DNA of 17,533 nt from Sediminibacterium ginsengisoli (GTDB lineage: Bacteria; Bacteroidota; Bacteroidia; Chitinophagales; Chitinophagaceae): positions 1 through 17,533 of the forward strand of contig CAMAQW010000015.1 of the NCBI GenBank assembly GCA_945860335.1, given 5' to 3'. The position numbers and the translations under genes were made by a program. Of this stretch, positions 7,306 through 14,905 are shown one piece after another. The notes below the pieces were generated by a model. That model did no database searches. It was given only the letters and a program-made list of their open reading frames with translations, and was not told where the DNA came from. How positions within the stretch are numbered: the stretch's first letter is position 1; each line of letters opens with the position of its first letter.

Positions 7306-9945
7306 GAATACCCGACTTCTGTTAATTTTTAAATCACGCAGGATACCTGATTTAGGATTTACGGTAATATTAAATGATCTGAAAATACCCACTGGCATAA
7401 CGTTAATGGACATTTGCCAGCAGTGCATTTCGCGAGAAATAAACATACTAAATTGTTGAAGACCTCCCATTGAAACGTCGTAATAACCGGTACCACCTAC
7501 TTTCCATTTTTCAGTTAAACTAAAATCACCATTAAAGTTTAAACTTGAAAAAGTTCTTGTTTCAAATCCACTATAATCTGGCTTGATTTGTTTTGCAAAG
7601 GATAATGAATAAGAGAAAGACAATGTCCATGGAATATTAAAATCTGTAAACTCGGCAGGGTTTGATTTTGCAAATTGCAACTGACGCTGTTGCTCATCGG
7701 GGGTTAAAAAAGGATCGATGGGAATTTCTCTATCTTTTTCTGTTTTGCCATCTTTTGACTTACTTGAAAATGAAGTAGAAATAGCGATACTACCACTTGT
7801 GATGCGTCCAAATTTGAAAGCTTTGGGATCAAAAGCATAGGTTTTTAAACGGTAGCCCTTGCTGTCCACATCGTAAGGATCAAGTGTGGCACTTGCATTG
7901 ATATTTACTTTTTCAAAGAGGGTGCTTCTTGCATATAAATTAAAGGTTCCTAGTTTAAAACTATCTGCTAGCATATTATAGGAAGAAGAAATACCAAAAC
8001 CTTCTATGAGTTTTACTTTTTTGTCTTTGGCAGTAGAGTCCGATTTGTCACGCACTTTCATTTCCAATAAATTGTCTATACCAAAACCAATGCCACCAAA
8101 ACGGCCTTCCGAAAATGAACCAATAACACCTCCATCATATTGTGAAAAACGATACCTTCTGCCGGTAGTATCAATTTGTGTACTATAATGGTATGCAGCA
8201 GCCATGTCGGGTTGATAATTTACAGATACGCTAGGTCTTATTTCATGACGAATCCCTTTGATATTACTGTTTTTGCCAAAGGTATAGGTACCAAAAATTC
8301 GAGTGGCTGCACTAATACCAAAACTCATTTGACGTGCCGTATAAAGTCCTCTATATTTAACCGTATCCACTTTTTTATTGGCCGTATTCCAACTTCGTAT
8401 AAACCGTTGACCATACCAGCGCTCTTCGTAAGAGATACTAGGACTAATGGTTACAGGCCCAAGTGCAGGAAGTGACATAGAAATTGGAATGTTATGAACA
8501 GCACCCCACTGTGCCGTATCTAAGAGTCTTTTAAAATTAAACGCCGTATCGTAAAATGACAATTGATTTTGCACATTACCACTATACCCAATACCAATTT
8601 TTTCATACCATTTTCCGGAACCTATTTGCTCTTTAGATTGAAAAGGATATAAGGTTACCACGTTAAAGTTTACAGTTGGGAGTTGTAAATTAACGAGGCG
8701 TAAATTATTGTTTTGGTTGTGGTTGGCGTTTACCGATAAATTGTATTTGCCTCTCCAATCTTTAGAATAACTGATAGAAGAACTTAATTGGTTCTGAAAG
8801 TTTTGCATGGGGTTGTTAAGCAGCAATCTATTAAACCTGGAGCTACCAAAATTTACATTGGCAGAAAAACTACTTCCTGGCCTTGCCCTATTATCCCTAC
8901 TATGACTCCAGTTGAGCATAAAGGATTTGTTTTGGTTAAACTCGTCTCCGGTTCCACCAAACCTATTTAAGCTCTTGGTATTTTGAAGGGTAAGGTTAAA
9001 TCCACCCGTAAAAGCATATCGCTTGATGTATTTTGAGTTCAGGTTTACATTCCATCCTCCGTAAGAATAAATGTTGGCTCTTGTTGTAAAATCGAGATAA
9101 TCATTAATGACTTTATAATAACCGAGGCCTTCGAGACCCAAACCAAAATCTTCGGAAGCTGTAAAAGCTGGTGCCAAAATTCCAGAGTGCCTTCCTCTGT
9201 TTAATGGGAAAATACCAAAAGGAATACCTAAAGGCATGGGTACACCTTCAAATTCTGGAAATGTAGGACCAGAAATACCTAATTTATTATTGATGATTTT
9301 CATCCGGCCCGTTCTAAAGGCAAAGTGAGGGGTATCTAAATTACAGGTTGTAAAACGAGCTTTTCTAGCATAAACAACGCTATCACTCATTTTTTTAAGG
9401 CTCAATGCATTCACAAAAATTTCCCCTTCCTGAAAAAAAGTATTTTTTGTTAAGCCCTTACCCGTTTCCATATTAAATGAAATGGTATCACTAATGGATT
9501 TCATTTCACCTTGGATAAAAACGGGTTTACTATCTAATTTACCAGTAGAATCGGTACTTCCGTATGCTTTTACCATTTTAGACTGCTGGTTATAACGTAT
9601 GGTAGCAGCCTCAATTTTAAGATCCTGGTAATTGGTTTTGGCTTTACCGTATAGCAAAAACTCCCTGGTATCTACTATTAAAACCCCCGAATCTGAGGCG
9701 TTATAATCGATGGGGGCATCGATAGAGTCTTTTGACAATATGAGGGTATCGATGGTTTTAACAAGAGAATCTGTCTTTTTTGGAAGGGTATCTACCTTAT
9801 TTACAAGGGTATCGCTAAAAAAAGGGGCAGTTTGCCTTAAAAAGGCCCTTGATTCCCACTGAAATGTTAATAAAAGCAAAACTATGCCCATAACAATAGC
9901 GGGAGCGGTTTTTACGTTAATTTTACGTCGTTTGCTTCTATTCAC
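7288..9945 (-). CDS. lptD: LPS-assembly outer-membrane protein LptD (OstA/Imp family)
   Basis: An 885-residue outer-membrane protein that inserts LPS into the outer leaflet. After a basic start (NRSKRRK) comes a hydrophobic segment at about 14-28, then an Asp/Ser/Thr/Lys-rich stretch at 45-75 with repeated DTL and DSL units. A periplasmic OstA/LptA-like beta domain follows (about 85-215), with Cys201 in TTCNLDTPHFAFRTGRM. LGIPFGIFPLNRGRHSGILAP (about 239-259) opens the LptD barrel region, and the remainder consists of alternating polar/hydrophobic beta strands. The protein ends in Phe885, as expected for a BAM-folded barrel. The start is GTG at 9945; the next in-frame candidate is ATG at 9891 (residue 19), but that would discard the basic n-region. 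The gene is divergent from the amidase-mlaD-ostA genes. The 3' end overlaps plsC by 18 bp, covering the last five codons and the stop. Confidence 0.9.
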   Translation of the reverse strand: MNRSKRRKINVKTAPAIVMGIVLLLLTFQWESRAFLRQTAPFFSDTLVNKVDTLPKKTDSLVKTIDTLILSKDSIDAPIDYNASDSGVLIVDTREFLLYGKAKTNYQDLKIEAATIRYNQQSKMVKAYGSTDSTGKLDSKPVFIQGEMKSISDTISFNMETGKGLTKNTFFQEGEIFVNALSLKKMSDSVVYARKARFTTCNLDTPHFAFRTGRMKIINNKLGISGPTFPEFEGVPMPLGIPFGIFPLNRGRHSGILAPAFTASEDFGLGLEGLGYYKVINDYLDFTTRANIYSYGGWNVNLNSKYIKRYAFTGGFNLTLQNTKSLNRFGGTGDEFNQNKSFMLNWSHSRDNRARPGSSFSANVNFGSSRFNRLLLNNPMQNFQNQLSSSISYSKDWRGKYNLSVNANHNQNNNLRLVNLQLPTVNFNVVTLYPFQSKEQIGSGKWYEKIGIGYSGNVQNQLSFYDTAFNFKRLLDTAQWGAVHNIPISMSLPALGPVTISPSISYEERWYGQRFIRSWNTANKKVDTVKYRGLYTARQMSFGISAATRIFGTYTFGKNSNIKGIRHEIRPSVSVNYQPDMAAAYHYSTQIDTTGRRYRFSQYDGGVIGSFSEGRFGGIGFGIDNLLEMKVRDKSDSTAKDKKVKLIEGFGISSSYNMLADSFKLGTFNLYARSTLFEKVNINASATLDPYDVDSKGYRLKTYAFDPKAFKFGRITSGSIAISTSFSSKSKDGKTEKDREIPIDPFLTPDEQQRQLQFAKSNPAEFTDFNIPWTLSFSYSLSFAKQIKPDYSGFETRTFSSLNFNGDFSLTEKWKVGGTGYYDVSMGGLQQFSMFISREMHCWQMSINVMPVGIFRSFNITVNPKSGILRDLKINRSRVFSNSSF

Positions 9946-9949
9946 TAGG

Positions 9950-9957
9950 CAAAAATA
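9950..9957 (-). promoter_or_regulatory. Candidate -7 element abutting the lptD start
   Basis: The minus strand reads TATTTTTG, an exact TAnnTTTG match, ending four bases before the lptD GTG. A start site 5-7 bases downstream would fall on the start codon itself, giving a leaderless or nearly leaderless message. No TTG at the -33 position is visible, and the region is AT-rich, so chance remains possible. Confidence 0.33.
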
Positions 9958-10009
9958 GTGTATGAAAGGTGTAAAATGACTTATATCTAAAATCCTTTAA
10001 CGAATTGAT

Positions 10010-10951
10010 ATGAAGATTAGAAGAATTATTGTCATACTGTGTTCATTTTTAATGTCTATACAGGCTTTTGCATTGCCAAATCCAACACCTAGCAAAACGC
10101 CGGCACCCATTCAAAAACAAGCCCTCAAAAGAATCATTATTGATGCCGGACACGGTGGTTCAGACATTGGAGCTAGAGGTAGGTATTCTACCGAAAAAGA
10201 TATTTCACTGGCTATTTCCTTAAAACTAGAAGCACAATTAAAACAAGCACTGCCAGATGTTGAAATATTAATGACCCGTAAAACCGACGTTTTTAATTCT
10301 GTCATCGAAAAGGCCGATATAGCTAACCGCTTAAAGGGTGATTTATTTATTTGTATCCACGTAAATTCGGCGGGATCGAGAACCATCAAAGAAGTGGTAG
10401 GCTATAAAACAATTTCTGTAAAGGGTAAAAAAGGGAAGAAAGTAAAAAAAAGAGTGCCACAATATAAAGTGACGCGTTTGCCAAGCACTGCGATAGGTAC
10501 CGAAACTTTTATTTTTGGCGTTGACAAATCTGATGAACGCGTAGCTGCCGCTGGTGAAAGTGTAGATGAATACCTAGATAGTGTTTCATTAAAAATACTC
10601 GAAGCCCGCAAACAAACAGACGCCAACGACCCTACCAAACAAATGCTAGCCAGCATTATGGCACAGCAATACTTTCAGCGTAGCGCAAAATTAGCCTTAA
10701 CCATTGAAGAGGAATTTCAAAAAGTGGGACGCGTTAGTAGACAAGCGCAACAGCGTAAAAAAGGCATTTGGGTATTACAAGCTGTTAGTATGCCAGCAGT
10801 ACTTGTAGAAACTGGCTTTATATCAAACCCCGACGAAGAAGACTACCTTAATAGTGAGTTAGGTCAATTAGAAATATGTGATGTAATTACTAAATCGGTG
10901 CGGGTTTATAAAAAATCACTAGAGAATCAGATAGGCGTAGGCGGTCAATAA
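10010..10951 (+). CDS. Periplasmic N-acetylmuramoyl-L-alanine amidase (Amidase_3, AmiC-like)
   Basis: A 313-residue zinc amidase that cuts the bond between MurNAc and the peptide stem of peptidoglycan, usually during septum splitting. Residues 1-21 form a signal peptide ending AFA. Zinc ligands are His48 (DAGHGG), Glu62 (STEKDIS) and His117 (CIHVNS); the catalytic glutamate is Glu267 in VLVETGFISNPDEE. Between them lie a lysine-rich loop (KGKKGKKVKKR, about 138-148) and a helical stretch at about 174-225 (SVDEYLDSVS, MLASIMAQQ) that corresponds in position to the regulatory helix of E. coli AmiA/B/C. There is no AMIN domain or cell-wall repeat. It is the first gene of a run with mlaD (16-base gap), ostA and nhaA, and is divergent from lptD with 64 bases between the starts. 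Confidence 0.93.
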   Translation: MKIRRIIVILCSFLMSIQAFALPNPTPSKTPAPIQKQALKRIIIDAGHGGSDIGARGRYSTEKDISLAISLKLEAQLKQALPDVEILMTRKTDVFNSVIEKADIANRLKGDLFICIHVNSAGSRTIKEVVGYKTISVKGKKGKKVKKRVPQYKVTRLPSTAIGTETFIFGVDKSDERVAAAGESVDEYLDSVSLKILEARKQTDANDPTKQMLASIMAQQYFQRSAKLALTIEEEFQKVGRVSRQAQQRKKGIWVLQAVSMPAVLVETGFISNPDEEDYLNSELGQLEICDVITKSVRVYKKSLENQIGVGGQ

Positions 10952-10955
10952 ACCT

Positions 10956-10963
10956 TAATTTTG
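10956..10963 (+). promoter_or_regulatory. Candidate -7 element abutting the mlaD start
   Basis: TAATTTTG matches TAnnTTTG exactly and ends four bases before the mlaD ATG, inside the 16-base gap after the amidase gene. Transcription would begin at about the ATG. No TTG is seen near -33. It could give the mlaD-ostA-nhaA genes a promoter of their own, or it could be chance in an AT-rich gap. Confidence 0.33.
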
Positions 10964-10967
10964 TTAC

Positions 10968-11978
10968 ATGAAGATTTCGAACGAATCAAAAGTTGGAGCC
11001 CTAACCGCTATTTCTATTACGGTTTTAATATTAGGCTTTAATTTTTTAAAGGGTAAAACATTATTTAAAACAGGTAATTACATTTTTGCCAAATACGAAG
11101 ACACCAAGGGTCTCATGGTGTCAAATCCTGTTTATGTAAATGGTTTTCAAGTAGGAAGTGTTATTGATATCGAAAACACCGACTTTAATTTGCATTCTAT
11201 ACTTGTAACAATCAAGTTAAATGAAAATTATAAAATTCCAGTAAACTCGGTAGCTAGCATTAAAGACAATCCACTTGGCACGCCAAGCATTGTAATTAAA
11301 CTAGGTAATAATACTCGTTTTTTAAACCCACAAGACACCATTGCTACTAGAAATGCGATTGGCCTTTTTGATGATGCCATGAACAAATTAGAGCCCGTTA
11401 CAGATCAAATCAAAGTAACGGTTCAATCTCTTGATAGTGTTTTAAAAAATATCAACCGCATTTTTGATCCTAACACAAAAAATAATTTACAAGAAGCGAT
11501 TGCTAATATCAATACAACAACTGCTAGTTTAATAGTATCGGCCGCAGCGATAGAACAAATGTTAGACAAACAATCAGGCGCCATCACAAGTTCTGTAAAT
11601 AATATCAACAGTGTTACCAAAAATTTAGCAGACCATAACAAAGAAGTTGCTGCTACACTTTCTAATCTAGAAAAAACAACCAATAAATTAGCCGCCGCAG
11701 ATATTAATGGAACCATTGGTAATTTAAAAATAGCTATCGACAATTTAAATGTGCTTGTTAAAAAAGCAGCCAGTGACGAAGGAAGTTTAGGTAAACTCAT
11801 CAACGACAAAACACTCTACAACAACCTAAATAATAGTTTAAAGAGTGCAAATACTTTAATTGATGATCTGCGTGTACACCCAAAAAGATATGTTCAGTTT
11901 TCTGTTTTTGGTAAAAAAGAAAAAAGCGGTCCACTCCTAGCTCCCATTATAGACACTGCTAGTTCCAACAAACAATAA
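10968..11978 (+). CDS. mlaD: MlaD/MCE-family lipid transport protein
   Basis: A 336-residue inner-membrane-anchored periplasmic protein. One transmembrane helix (about residues 10-27) is followed by a single MCE domain (about 37-115) with the family pattern GLMVSNPVYVNGFQVGSVIDI. MCE proteins form hexameric rings that pass phospholipids between the membranes, working with an MlaE permease and MlaF ATPase; neither gene is in this window. The remaining 220 or so residues look helical and rich in Asn, Thr, Ala and Leu, with spaced hydrophobics (SVNNINSVTKNLADHN, NLEKTTNKLAAADI). They could form a needle or coiled-coil extension, making the protein nearly twice the length of E. coli MlaD. The stop TAA shares one base with the ostA ATG (TAATG), which implies translational coupling. 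The symbol is by family, not a proven ortholog. Confidence 0.88.
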   Translation: MKISNESKVGALTAISITVLILGFNFLKGKTLFKTGNYIFAKYEDTKGLMVSNPVYVNGFQVGSVIDIENTDFNLHSILVTIKLNENYKIPVNSVASIKDNPLGTPSIVIKLGNNTRFLNPQDTIATRNAIGLFDDAMNKLEPVTDQIKVTVQSLDSVLKNINRIFDPNTKNNLQEAIANINTTTASLIVSAAAIEQMLDKQSGAITSSVNNINSVTKNLADHNKEVAATLSNLEKTTNKLAAADINGTIGNLKIAIDNLNVLVKKAASDEGSLGKLINDKTLYNNLNNSLKSANTLIDDLRVHPKRYVQFSVFGKKEKSGPLLAPIIDTASSNKQ

Positions 11979-13741
11979 TGGCTGCTTTACTTAAACTATA
12001 CTTTACAATTTGCTTTGTGCTGCTTGCCATTATTGCGCATGCCCAACCCGGAAAAAGAGTAACGCCATTGGCTGCTAAAGATACCAGCAAACCAAAAATA
12101 ATTACACAGGAAAACTTTTTATACATTTTAGCTGCCGACAAGCAGTACTTGCAAAAGTCCGATACCAATCAGCTGGTTTCTTATGCGGGTCATGTCAAGG
12201 TGAGACAAGGAAAAACACTTTTTTACGCAGACAGTGCCATCATCAACCCTGTTTTAAATACCCTAGAATCATTTGGAAATGTGCATATCAATGACGCAGA
12301 CAGCGTGCATATTTATTCGCAGTATTTGAGGTATATGGGTATCGAAAAAAAGGCGCTACTCACAAAAAAAGTAAGGTTAACAGATAAAAAAAGCACCCTC
12401 ACCACCGAAAACCTAACCTACGACGTTAACCTAAAACTAGGCACTTACTTATATGGAGGCAAAGTGGTTAATAAAAAAACAACCCTTACCAGTACCGAAG
12501 GAAATTACTACGGCGATACCAAGGATATTTATTTTTATAAAAATGTATTACTCGTTCAACCAGATGGCACGATTAAAACAGATAGCCTTCAATACAATAC
12601 CACTACCGAAGTATCTACATTTATTAGCCCTACTGTAATTAAAGATAAAAATGGCCTTACCATTAAAACGCGTGAAGGTTTTTATGATATCAAAAAGAAA
12701 ATTGCCAATTTATACAAACGTTCGATCATTGAAGATTCTACTTTTAGTATAACCGCCGACGAAATTGCCATTGATAGCCTCAACGGACTCAGTGAATTTA
12801 GAGGCAATGCCGTTTACAGAAGTAAAGACAAAGAGCAGGGTTTTGATATGATTGCCAATAATATTAAAACCAACAATAAAAGGAGTACGATATTGGCAAC
12901 TCAAATTCCACTCCTTATTATTAAACAGGGAATTGATAGTGTATTTATCACTGCAGACACTTTATTTAGTGGGCGTGTTATTGATTTACTAAAAACAAAA
13001 AAGGTTCCAAACGTTAGGCCTGTGCTTGTAGATACTAGCAATAAAAAGCTGGTGCTAAAAGATACAATTAAAGTGGCAACTACAAAACCTAGCCTTAAAA
13101 AAGGGGGTTCAAAAACGGCCGTTGATTCAGTTAAAATAAAATTAGATCCTCCCGTAGACAGTACTTTAAAATATTTTGAAGCCTACAATCATGTAAAAAT
13201 ATTTTCCGACTCATTGCAAGCCGTTGGTGATAGTTTATTTTTTTCGGGGCAAGACTCGGTGTTTAGATTATTTGATAACCCTATTTTATGGGCACAAGAA
13301 AACCAAATTAGTGGAGACACTATTTATTTATTCTTAAAAAATAAAAAGCCAGAGCGCTTGTATGTTTTTGAAAACGCATTAAGCATTAGTAAGGTAGATA
13401 GCAGCAACTATTTTAACCAAGTAAGAGGTAATAGCATCAACGCATTATTTGACAGCACAGGTCAAGTACATTTTTTAACAGCCAAAGGAAGTGCCGAAAA
13501 TATTTATTACGCACAGGACGAACAAAACCGTTTTGTAGGCGTCAATAAAAACAGTTCCGACCTCATAGAAATTAGTTTTTTAGAAGGGAAACCCAAGCGA
13601 GTAAAATTTATAAATAACCTAGAAGGCGGTCTTCTACCCATGCGCGGTAAAACCAATCATGATGAGCTAAAACTAAAAAGCTTTAACTGGCAAGACAAGC
13701 TCAGGCCAAAAAGTAAGTTTGATATTTTAACCGGAAATTAA
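11978..13741 (+). CDS. Large OstA/LptA-like periplasmic protein
   Basis: A 587-residue exported protein with a clear signal peptide (MAALLKLYFTICFVLLAIIAHA, cleavage after Ala22). Residues of about 55-290 consist of short beta strands of the OstA_N/LptA type: VSYAGHVKVRQGKTLFYADS, then ESFGNVHINDADSVHIYSQ, YLYGGKVV, FYKNVLLVQPDGTIKTDSLQY and EFRGNAVYRSKDKEQG. Each unit describes one 'name, value, layer' hairpin of the LPS-carrying jelly roll. A Lys/Asp/Ser/Thr linker (about 345-395) precedes a second beta region of about 395-540 (FEAYNHVKIFSDSLQAVGDSLFFS, FDNPILWAQENQISGDTI). The likely role is to carry LPS across the periplasm to LptD, but the protein is about three times the size of E. coli LptA. 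It overlaps the mlaD stop by one base and abuts nhaA directly. LptA-type function is inferred from domain family and from lptD lying nearby. Confidence 0.82.
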   Translation: MAALLKLYFTICFVLLAIIAHAQPGKRVTPLAAKDTSKPKIITQENFLYILAADKQYLQKSDTNQLVSYAGHVKVRQGKTLFYADSAIINPVLNTLESFGNVHINDADSVHIYSQYLRYMGIEKKALLTKKVRLTDKKSTLTTENLTYDVNLKLGTYLYGGKVVNKKTTLTSTEGNYYGDTKDIYFYKNVLLVQPDGTIKTDSLQYNTTTEVSTFISPTVIKDKNGLTIKTREGFYDIKKKIANLYKRSIIEDSTFSITADEIAIDSLNGLSEFRGNAVYRSKDKEQGFDMIANNIKTNNKRSTILATQIPLLIIKQGIDSVFITADTLFSGRVIDLLKTKKVPNVRPVLVDTSNKKLVLKDTIKVATTKPSLKKGGSKTAVDSVKIKLDPPVDSTLKYFEAYNHVKIFSDSLQAVGDSLFFSGQDSVFRLFDNPILWAQENQISGDTIYLFLKNKKPERLYVFENALSISKVDSSNYFNQVRGNSINALFDSTGQVHFLTAKGSAENIYYAQDEQNRFVGVNKNSSDLIEISFLEGKPKRVKFINNLEGGLLPMRGKTNHDELKLKSFNWQDKLRPKSKFDILTGN

Positions 13742-14905
13742 ATGCCTACAAAATTGTATAACCGGTTATTTGTAAATCCACTCACCGTATTTTTTGGGGA
13801 TGCCAAAGCTATTGGGATTACACTTGTTGTAACCACTACCCTTTCATTGTGGTTATCCAATGGCACAGCATTTGCAGCCGCTTATACCTCTTTTTGGCAA
13901 CGCCCAATTACTGCTGGCTTTATTACACAGTTACATTTACCTGATTCACCTTTAGCGCTTATCAATGATTTACTCATGTCTGTATTTTTTTTGTTAGCAG
14001 GCATGGAAATAAAAAGAGAGTTTACCAAAGGGGAGCTTTCTAGTATTAAGCAGGCATCGCTTCCCATAGTAGGTGCTATTGGCGGCATGATTGTTCCAGC
14101 AATTGTATTTGCACTATTCAATAAAGGTACTTCTAATATGAGTGGGTGGGCAATCCCATCTGCTACGGATATCGCCTTTACGCTTGGCATTGCCGCTCTA
14201 TTAGGAAAGCGCGTACCAAATTCGATAAAAATTTTTTTAACAGCCCTTGCTATTATTGATGACCTAGGCGCCATAGTAATTATTGCATTTTTTTATGGCG
14301 GCACTATTAACTTCTTTTTTTTATTATGGGTTATTGCAGCGTGCATAACACTTTGGTTACTCAATAAAAAATATAAAACACTTACAATACTTCATGGTTT
14401 TGTAGGTATCATACTCTGGTACTTCATGCACCGTGCGGGAATACACGCCACTGTTGCGGGTGTCGTATTTGCATTTTTAATGCCTATTAACAGCCTTGCC
14501 AAATGGGAACTGAGGCTTAACAAACCCGTTTACTTTTTTATTGTTCCTCTTTTTGCATTAGCCAATACCGCCATACAAATACCGGTACAAAATTTGGAGA
14601 TGCTGACCACTACCTTAAGCTTAGGGATTATGGCTGGCCTTGTAATTGGCAAGCCGCTAGGTATTACACTTGCTTGTTACTTGTTTATAAAAAACAAAAA
14701 AGCCGTACTACCAGCAAATGCAAGTTGGAAAATATTCATCAGTGCTACTTTTTTAGCAGGCATTGGATTTACCATGAGCATTTTTATTGCAACACTTGCA
14801 TTTTCTAGTAGCATTTTACAAGATCAGGCAAAAGTTGCGGTGCTATGCGCATCATTGGTAGCGTCTATTCTTGGCTCTCTTTTTCTAGCATCAAATAAGC
14901 CTTAA
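13742..14905 (+). CDS. nhaA: Na+/H+ antiporter NhaA
   Basis: A 387-residue, about 12-helix inner-membrane protein that exports Na+ (or Li+) in exchange for two protons, serving pH and sodium homeostasis. The ion-binding aspartates are Asp173-Asp174 in LAIIDDLGAIVI (E. coli Asp163-Asp164). The unwound-helix motif ATDIAFTLGI carries Asp143 (E. coli Asp133). The conserved lysine of the assembly is Lys304 in IGKPLGITL. FLLAGMEIKREFTKGEL and AGIHATVAGVVFAF are further NhaA signatures. Length matches the E. coli protein (388). The ATG follows the ostA TAA with no gap, so the gene is probably translated from the amidase-mlaD-ostA message. The last 41 bases overlap the convergent prfB gene. Nothing visible accounts for its place in an envelope operon. 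Confidence 0.97.
   Translation: MPTKLYNRLFVNPLTVFFGDAKAIGITLVVTTTLSLWLSNGTAFAAAYTSFWQRPITAGFITQLHLPDSPLALINDLLMSVFFLLAGMEIKREFTKGELSSIKQASLPIVGAIGGMIVPAIVFALFNKGTSNMSGWAIPSATDIAFTLGIAALLGKRVPNSIKIFLTALAIIDDLGAIVIIAFFYGGTINFFFLLWVIAACITLWLLNKKYKTLTILHGFVGIILWYFMHRAGIHATVAGVVFAFLMPINSLAKWELRLNKPVYFFIVPLFALANTAIQIPVQNLEMLTTTLSLGIMAGLVIGKPLGITLACYLFIKNKKAVLPANASWKIFISATFLAGIGFTMSIFIATLAFSSSILQDQAKVAVLCASLVASILGSLFLASNKP

Noticed and set aside
11423..11809. 128-residue minus-strand ORF inside mlaD
   Set aside because: Its composition is that of the reverse complement of the helical MlaD tail, with no recognisable domain.
13882..14274. 130-residue minus-strand ORF inside nhaA
   Set aside because: It is a shadow of the nhaA coding strand, and the NhaA active-site motifs prove the plus-strand frame.
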